Below, piece by piece: positions 1-8,064 of a stretch of DNA of 64,000 nt. Source of the DNA: Pantoea sp. WMus005 (GTDB taxonomy: Bacteria; Pseudomonadota; Gammaproteobacteria; Enterobacterales; Enterobacteriaceae); the NCBI RefSeq assembly GCF_013415305.1, contig NZ_JACBXU010000002.1, forward strand, positions 310,001 to 374,000, in the 5' to 3' direction. The notes beneath the pieces were generated by a model. The model saw only the letters and a program-made list of their open reading frames with translations, ran no database searches and was not told the DNA's origin. Made by a program: the position numbers and the translations under genes. The stretch's first letter is position 1. The number at the start of each line of letters is the position of its first letter.

Positions 1-266
1 TTAATCACCTCGTCTACGCTCAGCATCCGCGCTTTGGCGCCCAGCGCCGCTTTCAGCTTGCGATTGTCCAGCCGGGCATCGCCGCGAGTCACAATCAGCA
101 CCACATCGTTTTTCACTTTCAGTGACAAGGTTTTAGCAATCTCTCCTGGCGTCACGCCATGGGCGCGCGCAGCCATTCCGACCGTTGCAGTGCTTTCTGC
201 CAGTTCAATAATTTCAATTTCAGGGGCGTGTTCGGCAAAGAACTGGCGCACGGACTCCAGACTCAT
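1..266 (-). CDS. YbaK/EbsC-family aminoacyl-tRNA deacylase-like protein (partial)
   Basis: Only the first 88 codons are in the window; the C-terminal part lies beyond base 1. The visible protein starts MSLESVRQFF and contains the stretch GEIAKTLSLKVKNDVVLIVT followed by GDARLDNRKLKAALG. This is typical of the YbaK/EbsC fold, whose members hydrolyse mischarged aminoacyl-tRNAs (trans-editing); the Lys in the AKTL stretch is in the usual place for the conserved active-site lysine. The ATG at 266 is preceded by GAGAGAAAG, a usable ribosome binding site. The gene begins 94 bases downstream of the fhuF stop on the same strand. The substrate amino acid cannot be told from this fragment. Family call is fairly sure, precise function is not. 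Confidence 0.75.
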   Translation of the reverse strand, partial: MSLESVRQFFAEHAPEIEIIELAESTATVGMAARAHGVTPGEIAKTLSLKVKNDVVLIVTRGDARLDNRKLKAALGAKARMLSVDEVI

Positions 267-360
267 CTTTCTCTCCAGGCTGATCGAAGGCGTAAAAATT
301 GCCACAAGCCTCAGTGCCTGTAAACGAGATAAACGGAGAATTCGTGGTAATTAAGTCTGT

Positions 361-1155
361 TTAGCTGCTGCTCAGAGTGCAGTTGCCGCATTGTTCGACA
401 TCAGGAATGCGATAACGCTGGCAACAGCTACGACGGACCAGTTCGCCATTACGCGGGATCATAGTGCGGTAGAGCGGATTTTCACTGCCATCCAGCAGTC
501 GCTGGTTAAAGAATAGCGACTGCTCCAGTTGCAGCACCAGCGTCTCATCAATCTGACTTTTCAGCTCACCCAGGAACCACTGGAATGAGTAGCCCATGTT
601 GTTCCAGATGAGTCGGGCGTTGATATCACCATGCTGGGTAATACCATTAACCACCGGGATCAAGTGCTGCTGGATCAGCCGATCAATGCGCTGCTGAGGG
701 TTAAGATAGCGGGCTTCTTCATCTTCCTGCACATCAATCCAGAACGTGGCCGGATGACCATTGTCATGAAAACCGACACGAATATGCTCTGGCGAGCAGT
801 CCAGCGCGCGCGACTCCTGCAACAACGCCATGATCAGCGATGGCAGCAGCAGGCCAAAATACCATTGCGCCCAGAGAGAGAGCACTGGCTTTGCTTCACG
901 CACCGCATCAGGATGATCGCGATAGAGATAATCGCTGTAACGCCGGATAAGTGGGGCAAAAGCCTCTGATTGTGACCAGGCTGCGAGAGTCAGCGTCTCG
1001 CGTGGAGCTGGCTGGCTAAATCTTATCGAATCAAGCAGATAGCTACGCTGCTGTTGCAGGCGGTCATGCAGACTTTCCGCCAGTGGACGGTCATTCTGCC
1101 GGAAGATCATCGACTGAGCGTTGAAACGCTGTTCCTGAGCTGAAACGGTTGCCAT
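361..1155 (-). CDS. fhuF: Siderophore-iron reductase FhuF
   Basis: FhuF is a cytoplasmic [2Fe-2S] protein that reduces ferric iron in hydroxamate siderophores such as ferrioxamine, so that iron is released after FhuBCD-type import. The C-terminus ends RRSCCQRYRIPDVEQCGNC, which gives the diagnostic CC-x10-C-x2-C cluster ligands. With the ATG at 1155 the protein has 264 residues, close to the usual 262. An in-frame TTG at 1188 would add 11 residues, but it would place the Fur box across the start codon and has no good ribosome binding site, so 1155 is preferred. The Fur box at 1185-1203 lies just upstream and implies iron repression. It is transcribed away from the GGDEF gene, which is on the same strand upstream. 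Confidence 0.93.
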   Translation of the reverse strand: MATVSAQEQRFNAQSMIFRQNDRPLAESLHDRLQQQRSYLLDSIRFSQPAPRETLTLAAWSQSEAFAPLIRRYSDYLYRDHPDAVREAKPVLSLWAQWYFGLLLPSLIMALLQESRALDCSPEHIRVGFHDNGHPATFWIDVQEDEEARYLNPQQRIDRLIQQHLIPVVNGITQHGDINARLIWNNMGYSFQWFLGELKSQIDETLVLQLEQSLFFNQRLLDGSENPLYRTMIPRNGELVRRSCCQRYRIPDVEQCGNCTLSSS

Positions 1156-1184
1156 GACGACTCGCGAAAAGTGTAGATAAGAAA

Positions 1185-1203
1185 GCAAATGATAATCGTT
1201 ATT
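1185..1203. promoter_or_regulatory. Fur box upstream of fhuF
   Basis: The 19 bases GCAAATGATAATCGTTATT match the Fur consensus GATAATGATAATCATTATC at 15 of 19 positions, including the unbroken core AATGATAATC. The site is 30 bases upstream of the fhuF ATG, where Fur-Fe would block the promoter. This agrees with fhuF being a classic Fur target in E. coli. Confidence 0.8.
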
Positions 1204-1339
1204 GATTAACTCTACAAGTCGCGTAAAAAAACGTCGCTGCGGGCGGGAAAATGGCAGGTGTTAAGGCTTGTTATCTGATCGGACCGAGCCGCAAAGAACC
1301 GGGCTTAGCGAGGCTTAACATCGAACGTGCCAGGCTGAA

Positions 1340-2437
1340 TCAGGCATGTTCGCTGGTGGTCTGATGCTGTTGTCGGGGTAAGTCTTCCCAGGCAAGAATG
1401 GTATTCCGCCCCTGATTCTTAGCCACATACAATGCGCTGTCCGCATTCGCTACCGCCAGATCAAATTCGTTGTCGTAAATAGGCGCGATACCCGCGCTGA
1501 TGGTAACGTGAGTTGAAACGGTCTCATTGAAAAGATGGGGGATTTCTAAATCCAGCACATACTGCCGGATCCGCTCAGCCAGTTTTATGGCGATAGAACT
1601 GTTCACATTGGTCATCAGCACCAGAAACTCTTCGCCGCCATAGCGGGTGACGACATCGCGCGAACGCACTGCGTCACGAATAGCCACAGAGACCCGCGCC
1701 AGCGCCTGGTCGCCCATCGCATGCCCATAATTATCGTTGTAGGCCTTAAAATGATCGATATCCAGCAGCAGCACATAGTGGCTGCCAGCATGGTTTTCCA
1801 GAATATTATCGAGCCGGTTCTTCAGGCCACGGCGATTATACAGGCCGGTCAGCGGGTCGAGCATACTGAGATCGCTGAAGGTCTCTTTCTCTTCATAAAG
1901 TTGATGCATCAGACGCAGGGTAAAGTTATCGGCACGACGGCGCATCAGATGCTGAAGTGAGAAACCAATCAGCGGCAGGGTAATGGTCAGCAGAATCAGC
2001 GGCAGATGTTGCGCATTGTCGAGCAGCAATACGGTAAGCACCGGCGGGGCGACATGCAGACAAAAAGCGCCCAGATAATCGCTCAGGGCAATGGCACTGA
2101 TAAATAACACACTGATCAAACTGATAATAAGAAAGCCGCGATCAAAATAGAATACCTGATGAAAGCGATAATTAATGTGCCACGCCCAGAGCATTCCCAG
2201 CACCAGCGCCACAGGATTTAAAAGTGGGAGTTTTACTTTAGGCAATATTAAATGGGTAATTAACATCACACCGCTAAAAGCCGCGACACACATTACCGGC
2301 AGGGTGGTATCGCTTGTTTTATTACTCATTATTGGCAGAAGATAAAATAGCGAAACGGCGATATTTAAAAACAGAAAAAGCATCACTGAAAGCCGGTATT
2401 TACTCTGTTTCAGTTCTTCATATGATTGTAATTTCAT
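1340..2437 (-). CDS. Membrane-anchored GGDEF diguanylate cyclase
   Basis: A 365-residue protein expected to make cyclic di-GMP. Residues up to about 165 form a membrane domain with around five or six hydrophobic segments. It is followed by a short helical linker (about 175-190) and a complete GGDEF domain. Visible motifs are DPLTGLYNRRG at the domain start, LLLDIDHFKAYND (metal and nucleotide binding), RYGGEEF at about residue 267 (active GGEEF form) and an RxxD product-inhibition site (RSRD) five residues before it. All key catalytic residues are present, so the enzyme is likely active. The sensor domain is not one I can name. An upstream in-frame start at 2476 exists, but ATG 2437 gives the expected short N-terminus before the first membrane segment. 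No counterpart lies at this place in E. coli as I remember it. The Fur box at 2631-2649 is 194 bases upstream on the other side. Confidence 0.88.
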   Translation of the reverse strand: MKLQSYEELKQSKYRLSVMLFLFLNIAVSLFYLLPIMSNKTSDTTLPVMCVAAFSGVMLITHLILPKVKLPLLNPVALVLGMLWAWHINYRFHQVFYFDRGFLIISLISVLFISAIALSDYLGAFCLHVAPPVLTVLLLDNAQHLPLILLTITLPLIGFSLQHLMRRRADNFTLRLMHQLYEEKETFSDLSMLDPLTGLYNRRGLKNRLDNILENHAGSHYVLLLDIDHFKAYNDNYGHAMGDQALARVSVAIRDAVRSRDVVTRYGGEEFLVLMTNVNSSIAIKLAERIRQYVLDLEIPHLFNETVSTHVTISAGIAPIYDNEFDLAVANADSALYVAKNQGRNTILAWEDLPRQQHQTTSEHA

Positions 2438-2630
2438 TATAAATACTCGTGACGACCCTGAAATACCAAAGCGCAAGCCAGCATAAAGAGGGTATGCCAG
2501 ACCGTGAGCAAATTATTGCTGGTGCTGTTATTAAAGGTGTTATAGGCCGCAATCTAGCATTTTCCAACTGGTCTGTCATCTTCTTGCCGGGCGCAAAAAA
2601 CAGGCTGCATAGCAGGCAAAACTGTCATAT

Positions 2631-2649
2631 GATAATGGGAATGCTTATC
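2631..2649. promoter_or_regulatory. Fur box upstream of the DUF1435 gene
   Basis: GATAATGGGAATGCTTATC matches the Fur consensus at 15 of 19 positions, with intact GATAATG and TTATC ends and mismatches only around the centre. It ends 16 bases before the ATG at 2666, so it would overlap the promoter or the start of the transcript. Confidence 0.7.
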
Positions 2650-2665
2650 ATTTGAGGTTTGCGTC

Positions 2666-2950
2666 ATGGGGATAGCGATTATTGCGGCCTGCGGCCTGTG
2701 GGGCGTCAGCTGGACACTGGGTAAAAAACTGGATAGTGCGTGGGGCGTATTATTGCCCTGCATCGCGCTGCCGGTGTTCGCCTTATGGGAACCGAGCTTC
2801 AGCCAGTGGCGGCTGGTAATGACGGTTGCGCTGCTGCTGACTGTGGTGATGCTGTTTAACCAGCGTCTGCGTCACTATCTGCTGCTGCCATCGTGTCTGG
2901 CATTAGCGGGTGGACTGGCAGCGGTCTCTGTGAATTTTCATCTGATTTAA
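2666..2950 (+). CDS. yjjZ: DUF1435 family small membrane protein (YjjZ-like)
   Basis: A 94-residue protein with three or four hydrophobic segments (about residues 1-15, 26-42, 50-64 and 73-90). The stretches SAWGVLLP, FSQWRLVMTVALLLTVVML and LRHYLLLPSCLALAGGL are what I recall of E. coli YjjZ (DUF1435), which also neighbours fhuF and rsmC. No biochemical function is known to me. GAGG at 2654-2657, eight bases before the ATG, is the ribosome binding site. The Fur box directly upstream suggests expression under iron limitation. The symbol rests on position and similarity from memory. Confidence 0.75.
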   Translation: MGIAIIAACGLWGVSWTLGKKLDSAWGVLLPCIALPVFALWEPSFSQWRLVMTVALLLTVVMLFNQRLRHYLLLPSCLALAGGLAAVSVNFHLI

Positions 2951-3097
2951 TACAGGCGGAACGCGTTAAAACGGGCGGGCAGGTTAAAGCGACTGCAAAA
3001 CGTAACGTAACCGGGAAACTAAACAGAGCAGGGGATAAAACGAATCTGCATCAGCAGCAGAGGGGGACGAGCGGGAAAAGCGTGAGGATGACAACGT

Positions 3098-3184
3098 TGG
3101 TGCGAAGAGAGGGACTTGAACCCTCACGTCCGTTAAGACACTAACACCTGAAGCTAGCGCGTCTACCAATTCCGCCACCTTCGC
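3098..3184 (-). tRNA. leuV: tRNA-Leu (anticodon CAG), third in the operon
   Basis: An 87-base tRNA with encoded CCA. Read on the minus strand it begins GCGAAGGTGGCGGAATTGG, has the anticodon loop TTCAGGT (CAG), a long class II variable arm and the T-arm GGTTCAAGTCCC. It is the last of three tandem copies. The variable stem has a U-G wobble (GTCT pairing with GGAC), shared with the middle copy. The assignment of V, P or Q to each copy is by analogy with E. coli leuQPV next to rsmC. Confidence 0.95.
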
Positions 3185-3212
3185 ATCGAGTTGTCTGTTC
3201 ATATCACCGCAA

Positions 3213-3299
3213 TGGTGCGAAGAGAGGGACTTGAACCCTCACGTCCGTTAAGACACTAACACCTGAAGCTAGCGCGTCTACCAATTCCGCCACCTTCGC
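3213..3299 (-). tRNA. leuP: tRNA-Leu (anticodon CAG), second in the operon
   Basis: An 87-base tRNA identical to the copy at 3098-3184 over the mature sequence, including the anticodon loop TTCAGGT, the variable arm with one U-G pair and the encoded CCA. The spacer to the next copy is 28 bases. It lies in a single transcription unit with its neighbours. Confidence 0.95.
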
Positions 3300-3329
3300 G
3301 CAGTGCTCGCGATATGAAACATGTGATTT

Positions 3330-3416
3330 TGGTGCGAAGAGAGGGACTTGAACCCTCACGTCCGTTAGGACACTAACACCTGAAGCTAGCGCGTCTACCA
3401 ATTCCGCCACCTTCGC
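3330..3416 (-). tRNA. leuQ: tRNA-Leu (anticodon CAG), first in the operon
   Basis: An 87-base tRNA with encoded CCA and anticodon CAG. It is promoter-proximal. It differs from the other two copies by one base in the variable arm (GTCC pairing with GGAC, a full Watson-Crick stem). The spacer to the middle copy is 30 bases. A strong stable-RNA type promoter lies upstream at 3453-3485. Confidence 0.95.
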
Positions 3417-3452
3417 ATACCGGTAACATCCTGAGAATGTTACAACCACGGA

Positions 3453-3485
3453 GGCGCATTCTAGAGATTTTACTCTTTGCGTCAA
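3453..3485 (-). promoter_or_regulatory. Promoter of the tRNA-Leu operon, stringent type
   Basis: On the minus strand: -35 TTGACG (3480-3485), a 16-base spacer and -10 TAGAAT (3458-3463), followed by a GC-rich discriminator GCGCC. GC-rich discriminators are typical of stable-RNA promoters that ppGpp and DksA shut down. The first tRNA begins about 40 bases further on. Confidence 0.75.
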
Positions 3486-3567
3486 CAACTATTTCGTCGG
3501 GCTGAAACGATCGCTGTAAAAAGCAACGTTTTCAGCCCGGCAACGCGGTTAATGCTGGCAAAAGCCC

Positions 3568-4599
3568 TTAGCGCGTTTTGGCACCGCGACCATAGACGGC
3601 GCGGTAAACTTTAAAGCGACCGGTTTGTGCGATGACTTCGTGGCTGCCGAAGGCTTCATCCAGCGCCTGCGGATAAGGCAGGAAGGTGTTCGCGACGATA
3701 CGCAACTCGCCACCGGTGTTCAGGTGCTTCACCGCGCCCCGGATCAGTGCCTGTGCGGCGTCGAGACTGGTCTGGGTGCCTTCATGGAACGGCGGGTTAG
3801 AGATAATCATGTCGAAACGGCCGGTCACGTCAGAGAAGACGTTGCTGGCGAAGACTTCGCCCTCGATGCCATTGGCAGCCAGCGTCAATTTACTCGCTTC
3901 AATGGCGGCCGCGTGCACGTCGCACAGCCACAGCCGTACTTTAGGCGAACGGGCAGGCAGCGAGGCGGCAATCACGCCCGCGCCACAGCCCATGTCCAGC
4001 ACTTTGCCTTTGGTGTGCGGAGTAAAGGTCGACAGCAGCAGGGCACTGCCGCTATCCAGGCCGTCACGGCTGAAGACGCCTGGCAGGGTATGAATTGTCA
4101 GACCATCCAGCTGATACTGATGACCAAAGGTGCTGGCATCAAACTCAGGTTGCGTGTCGAGGCGACCGTGGTAGAGACCACAGCGACGCGCGCTGTCGAT
4201 CTTCTCCAGTTTCACCCACGACTCTATCATGCCTTCGGCACTGCGGACGCCGCTGCGGTTTTCACCCACCACGAACACATCGCAACCCACTGGCAGCATA
4301 GAGAGCAGGTTCTCCAGCTGGAACTGTACTTCCGGCTTATTCTTGGTCCAGAAGTAGACCAGGGTATCGCATCCCTGCACATCTTCCGGCTGCGCAACCA
4401 TTCCGTAACGCGCCTGCTCGCCCATACGGCGGCTCAGGTTTTGCCAGTGATGATATTGCTGGGTGTGAACGCGCGACGAGGCGGTTTCCAGCTGAGCGGG
4501 CAGGTCATCCTGCAGATCGCCAGCAAATAAAACATGGCGGGCGGTAAATTCATCACTGTGGCGCAGAATGACTTCGCTGGCCGGGGTAAAAGCAGACAT
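3568..4599 (-). CDS. rsmC: 16S rRNA (guanine1207-N2)-methyltransferase RsmC
   Basis: RsmC methylates G1207 of 16S rRNA in the assembled 30S subunit, using S-adenosylmethionine. The 343-residue protein has the usual two-domain layout: an N-terminal degenerate methyltransferase-like half and a C-terminal catalytic half. The SAM motif [13 protein letters not shown] is at about residue 200, and NPPFHEG, the N-[DP]-PP-[FY] motif of amino-group methylases, at about 268. The start [10 protein letters not shown] at 4599 has GGAG eight bases upstream; longer in-frame extensions upstream look like non-coding sequence shared with the divergent holD promoter. It is divergent from holD, as in E. coli. Confidence 0.95.
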   Translation of the reverse strand: MSAFTPASEVILRHSDEFTARHVLFAGDLQDDLPAQLETASSRVHTQQYHHWQNLSRRMGEQARYGMVAQPEDVQGCDTLVYFWTKNKPEVQFQLENLLSMLPVGCDVFVVGENRSGVRSAEGMIESWVKLEKIDSARRCGLYHGRLDTQPEFDASTFGHQYQLDGLTIHTLPGVFSRDGLDSGSALLLSTFTPHTKGKVLDMGCGAGVIAASLPARSPKVRLWLCDVHAAAIEASKLTLAANGIEGEVFASNVFSDVTGRFDMIISNPPFHEGTQTSLDAAQALIRGAVKHLNTGGELRIVANTFLPYPQALDEAFGSHEVIAQTGRFKVYRAVYGRGAKTR

Positions 4600-4705
4600 G
4601 TAGGGCTCCTGTAAGATCTGAGCGGGGATTATAGTGGTTTGTTGGCGCATGTTCGATGGGTTTGCTAGCATAGCGTCGCATTCAGGCAGCAGAACAGGTA
4701 ACACC

Positions 4706-5116
4706 ATGACGTCCAGGCGCGACTGGCTTTTACAGCAAATGGGAATTACGCAGTACCAACTGCGCCGCCCGCGCGTGCTTCAGGGCGAAATTGCCGTCAC
4801 GCTGGCACCGGACACGCAATTGATTATTGTCGCTGACGCGCCACCCGGTCTGCATGAACCGCTGATGCGCGACGTGCTGCATGCGCTCAATCTGCAACCC
4901 GCTCAGGTGATGACCGTGACGCCGGATCAGCTGCAAATGCTGCCCGAAACGCTGAACTGCGCGGGCTGGCTGCTCGGCGTAGAGAGCGAACAGACTTTCA
5001 ATGGCGTGGCATTAACCAGCGCCTCTTTTAATGAACTCATCAGCAGCGGCGTCGCCAAACGCGCGCTCTGGCAACAGATGTGTAACCATGACAGCCATCT
5101 CTTTACTCACCCCTGA
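4706..5116 (+). CDS. holD: DNA polymerase III psi subunit HolD
   Basis: Psi (136 residues here, 137 usual) links the clamp loader to chi and helps the replisome hand over from SSB-coated DNA. The N-terminus [21 protein letters not shown] is the part that binds chi in E. coli and is well conserved. The ATG at 4706 is chosen because it matches the family start; the in-frame region upstream belongs to the intergenic promoter zone shared with rsmC. The end overlaps rimI by 29 bases, a typical holD-rimI arrangement that implies translational coupling. Confidence 0.93.
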   Translation: MTSRRDWLLQQMGITQYQLRRPRVLQGEIAVTLAPDTQLIIVADAPPGLHEPLMRDVLHALNLQPAQVMTVTPDQLQMLPETLNCAGWLLGVESEQTFNGVALTSASFNELISSGVAKRALWQQMCNHDSHLFTHP

Positions 5117-5528
5117 CGATCTGGCGCAGGCCTTCGCCATTGAGTGTCGTAGCCACGCATTTCCCTGGAGTGAAAAGACGTTTGCCAGCAATCAGGGTGA
5201 GCGCTTTATCAATTTACGTCTCGACGTTGACGGCAAAATGGCCGCCTTTGCCATTACACAGGTGGTACTGGACGAAGCCTCGCTGTTTAACATTGCGGTC
5301 GATCCCGCTTTTCAGCGCCGGGGATATGGCCGTCAGCTGTTGCAGCATTTGATCGATGAGTTGATCAAACGCGATGTGCTGACGCTGTGGCTGGAAGTGC
5401 GGGCTTCGAACCTGCCTGCCATCGCGCTCTATGAGCAGCTTGGATTCAATCAGGTCAGTCGTCGCCCCAACTATTATCCCACCGCCAGCGGCCGTGAAGA
5501 TGCCATTCTCATGGCCCTGACGCCGTAG
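5088..5528 (+). CDS. rimI: Ribosomal protein S18-alanine N-acetyltransferase RimI
   Basis: RimI acetylates the N-terminal alanine of ribosomal protein S18. The 146-residue GNAT protein carries HAFPWSEKTFASNQGERF near residues 23-40 and the acetyl-CoA loop FQRRGYGRQLL at about residues 79-89, followed by LWLEVRASNLPAIALYEQLGF. The start [11 protein letters not shown] at 5088 fits the family; an upstream in-frame ATG lies deep inside holD. It is in the holD-rimI-yjjG operon. Confidence 0.95.
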   Translation: MTAISLLTPDDLAQAFAIECRSHAFPWSEKTFASNQGERFINLRLDVDGKMAAFAITQVVLDEASLFNIAVDPAFQRRGYGRQLLQHLIDELIKRDVLTLWLEVRASNLPAIALYEQLGFNQVSRRPNYYPTASGREDAILMALTP

Positions 5529-5546
5529 TGGTATTAAGGAGCTTTA

Positions 5547-6227
5547 ATGATAGATAACTGGGACTGCATCCTGTTTGATGCCGACGATACCCTTTTTCAT
5601 TTCGACGCCTATGCCGGTTTGCAGCGCCTGTTCGCCGGTTATGACGTGCAGTTCACCGACCAGGATTACAGCGATTATCAGGCGATCAACAAGCCGCTGT
5701 GGGTCGATTATCAGAACGGCACTATCTCAGCGTTACAGTTGCAGACTCAGCGTTTCAATCACTGGAGCGAAAAGCTCAGCGTTGCGCCAGAGATTCTCAA
5801 CAGCGGCTTCCTGAGTGCGATGGGAGAGATCTGCACGCCGCTGCCGGGTGCGGTCAGCCTGATGAACCAGCTGCATGGCAAGGTAAAGATGGGGATCATT
5901 ACCAATGGCTTTACCGCGCTGCAGCAGACGCGTCTGGAACGCACCGGTTTTCGTGATTACTTCTCGGCGCTGGTGATTTCCGAGCAGGTTGGCCTGCCCA
6001 AACCGGCGGCAGAGATTTTTGATTACGCGCTGAATCTGATGGGTAACCCGGATCGTGAGCGGGTGCTGATGGTGGGTGATACGCCAGAGTCAGACATTCT
6101 GGGCGGCATGAATGCCGGCATTAAAACCTGCTGGCTCGATCATGGCACCCGGCCGCTGCCGGAACCAATTAAGCCCACCTGGCAGGTCAACTCGCTGGGG
6201 GAGCTGGAAGCGCTGCTCATCGGCTAA
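5547..6227 (+). CDS. yjjG: Pyrimidine 5'-nucleotidase YjjG (HAD family)
   Basis: YjjG is a HAD phosphatase that removes phosphate from dUMP, dTMP and UMP and from damaged pyrimidine nucleotides, acting as a house-cleaning enzyme. The 226-residue protein has the nucleophile motif [11 protein letters not shown] at about residues 10-20, the Thr motif MGIITNGF, and the acidic motif [12 protein letters not shown] near 177. The start has AAGGAG seven bases upstream. It is the last gene of the holD operon and is followed by a bidirectional terminator facing ytjB. Confidence 0.93.
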   Translation: MIDNWDCILFDADDTLFHFDAYAGLQRLFAGYDVQFTDQDYSDYQAINKPLWVDYQNGTISALQLQTQRFNHWSEKLSVAPEILNSGFLSAMGEICTPLPGAVSLMNQLHGKVKMGIITNGFTALQQTRLERTGFRDYFSALVISEQVGLPKPAAEIFDYALNLMGNPDRERVLMVGDTPESDILGGMNAGIKTCWLDHGTRPLPEPIKPTWQVNSLGELEALLIG

Positions 6228-6263
6228 CGGAATACGTCTCGCAAATCCGTATCGTTACCATAA

Positions 6264-6294
6264 AAAAGGCCCGCACCGCGGGCCTTTTCGTTTT
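6264..6294. terminator. Bidirectional Rho-independent terminator between yjjG and ytjB
   Basis: An 11-bp perfect stem, AAAAGGCCCGC with GCGGGCCTTTT, and loop ACC, with a T-rich run after it and an A-run before it. It serves the convergent genes on both sides. Confidence 0.9.
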
Positions 6295-6315
6295 ATCTTT
6301 ACCACAGCCGCAACG

Positions 6316-6966
6316 TTACTCTTTCTTCTCGTCGTCCTCATCCCGATCTTCTTTCACCGGGGTGCTGGCGGTGAGCAGGAACGGCGACTGCTGCCAGCGG
6401 GTGCGTCGATGGCGCAGCAGAGTGCGGGAGAGAATAATGCCGATCGCCAGCGCCAGCAGCATCATCAGACGCAGAATATTGGTGGTGTTATCGACCTGAT
6501 GCGAGTCGGTGACCAGCACATGGGTATCCAGCGTCACACGTAAAAAGCCCAGCGGGCCATCAGTTCCGGCCAGTGGCTGCACAATCTGATGGTTGAAATA
6601 GCTGCCCGCGCGCTGACCATCGAGCGCCAGCCGATCACGCACATTGATGTTTTCACCGCTGTGCGCCACCAGGCTGCCGTCGCCGTCATACACCGACGCA
6701 TCCAGAATACGGCTGTTCGCCGTCATCTGATTAAGAATGGCTTCTATCTGAGTGCGATTATTTTCACTGTTGTCCATCAACGGCTTAAGACTAAACGCCA
6801 CCTGGCTGGTCAGCGTATGCGCCAGCTCCTCGACCTGTTCAGAACGTGCCGCCTGGTGGCCGAGGCTGAACCAGGATGCGCCCTGCATCAGGACGACCAG
6901 CAGCGCCATCGAGATGAGAACGATCACGGTACGATGTAAGCGAAATTTCAGTGCGGTTTTAGCCAT
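6316..6966 (-). CDS. ytjB: YtjB/SMP family inner-membrane protein
   Basis: A 216-residue protein with an N-terminal membrane segment (about residues 13-32), a periplasmic domain of about 130 residues, a second membrane segment (about 163-181) and a charged cytoplasmic tail ending EDRDEDDEKKE. This is the Smp/YtjB layout, which resembles a receptor-like periplasmic sensor with no output domain. The function is unknown to me. It is divergent from serB, as in E. coli, where the pair is also adjacent. Confidence 0.85.
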   Translation of the reverse strand: MAKTALKFRLHRTVIVLISMALLVVLMQGASWFSLGHQAARSEQVEELAHTLTSQVAFSLKPLMDNSENNRTQIEAILNQMTANSRILDASVYDGDGSLVAHSGENINVRDRLALDGQRAGSYFNHQIVQPLAGTDGPLGFLRVTLDTHVLVTDSHQVDNTTNILRLMMLLALAIGIILSRTLLRHRRTRWQQSPFLLTASTPVKEDRDEDDEKKE

Positions 6967-7073
6967 TAATCATCCGGGTCATATCACAACAGAAAGCCTG
7001 GAGATTATGTTGCCAGAAGCGGCGCAGACAAGGTAGCCTCTTGCGTGGTTTTGTTGTCCCTACAGGAGCTCTG

Positions 7074-8051
7074 ATGCCAAATCGTTTAACCTGGTGCGAT
7101 CTTCCCGCCGATGTCTCCCTCTGGCCGGGTTTGCCCCTTTCTCTTAGCGGTGATGAAGTGATGCCGCTGGATTATCGCGCTGGCCGCACCGGCTGGCTGC
7201 TGTATGGCCGCGGGCTGGATAAGCAAAAGCTGACCGATTACCAGCATCATCTGGGTGCGGCGATGGTGATCGTCAGCGCCTGGAACGTCGATGAGTATCA
7301 GGTGATTCGCCTGGCGGGATCGCTGACGCCGTTTGCCAGCCAACTGGCGCACGACGCCGGGCTGGACGTGGCGCCGCTGGGCAAAATCCCGCATCTCAAA
7401 ACACCAGGCCTGCTGGTCATGGATATGGACTCCACTGCGATTCAGATCGAATGCATTGACGAGATCGCCAGACTGGCAGGCTGCGGCGAGCAGGTGGCAG
7501 AAGTGACGGAACGCGCAATGCGCGGCGAACTCGATTTCACCGCCAGCCTGCGTCAGCGTGTCGCCACGCTGCAGGGCGCGGACGCCAATATTCTGAAACA
7601 GGTGCGTGATGCGCTGCCGTTGATGCCAGGCTTAACGACGCTGACGCAGAAACTGCAGGCGCTGGGCTGGCAGGTTGCTATCGCATCCGGCGGCTTTACC
7701 TACTACGCCGACTACCTGCGCGACAAACTGCATCTGTCGGCGGTAGTGGCAAATGAACTCGAAATTCGCGACGGCAAACTGACCGGCAACGTGCTGGGTC
7801 CGGTTGTCGATGCACAATACAAAGCCGATACCCTGAAAAAGCTGGCGCAGCGTTTTGACATCGCGCCGGAACAGACGGTGGCGATCGGCGATGGTGCCAA
7901 TGACCTGCTGATGATCAAAGCCTCAGCACTGGGCATTGCGTTCCATGCTAAACCTAAGGTGAATGAGCAGACTGCGGTCACCATTCGCCATGCCGATCTA
8001 ATGGGGGTGTTCTGCATCCTCACCGGCAGCCTGATCCACGAAGAGCGTTAA
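7074..8051 (+). CDS. serB: Phosphoserine phosphatase SerB
   Basis: SerB catalyses the last step of serine synthesis, O-phosphoserine to serine. The 325-residue protein has an N-terminal regulatory half and a C-terminal HAD phosphatase. The nucleophile motif is MDMDSTAIQIECIDEIA, the second Ser motif is in IASGGFTYYADYL, and the final motif is IGDGANDLLMIKASALGIAFHAKP. The start MPNRLTWCDLP at 7074 has CAGGAG eight bases upstream, which decides it over an upstream in-frame start at 7041. It lies 13 bases ahead of radA, and serB-radA-nadR is a conserved unit. Confidence 0.97.
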   Translation: MPNRLTWCDLPADVSLWPGLPLSLSGDEVMPLDYRAGRTGWLLYGRGLDKQKLTDYQHHLGAAMVIVSAWNVDEYQVIRLAGSLTPFASQLAHDAGLDVAPLGKIPHLKTPGLLVMDMDSTAIQIECIDEIARLAGCGEQVAEVTERAMRGELDFTASLRQRVATLQGADANILKQVRDALPLMPGLTTLTQKLQALGWQVAIASGGFTYYADYLRDKLHLSAVVANELEIRDGKLTGNVLGPVVDAQYKADTLKKLAQRFDIAPEQTVAIGDGANDLLMIKASALGIAFHAKPKVNEQTAVTIRHADLMGVFCILTGSLIHEER

Positions 8052-8064
8052 CTGAGGTATTGAT

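Noticed and set aside
1156-1188. Upstream TTG start for fhuF
   Set aside because: It would put the Fur box over the start codon and adds a non-conserved extension without a ribosome binding site.
3098-3416. Three near-identical 87-base repeats with spacers of 28 and 30 bases, looking like a short CRISPR array
   Set aside because: Each repeat folds as a complete tRNA-Leu with CAG anticodon and CCA end; spacers are ordinary intergenic DNA and no cas genes are near.
2893-3488. Open reading frames running through the tRNA cluster on both strands
   Set aside because: They translate tRNA sequence, with the same peptide repeated for each copy, and have no ribosome binding sites.
3417-3567. tRNA-Leu genes as a possible integration site for a genomic island
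   Set aside because: No integrase, no repeated tRNA 3' end outside the intact copies, and flanking genes are in the E. coli order.
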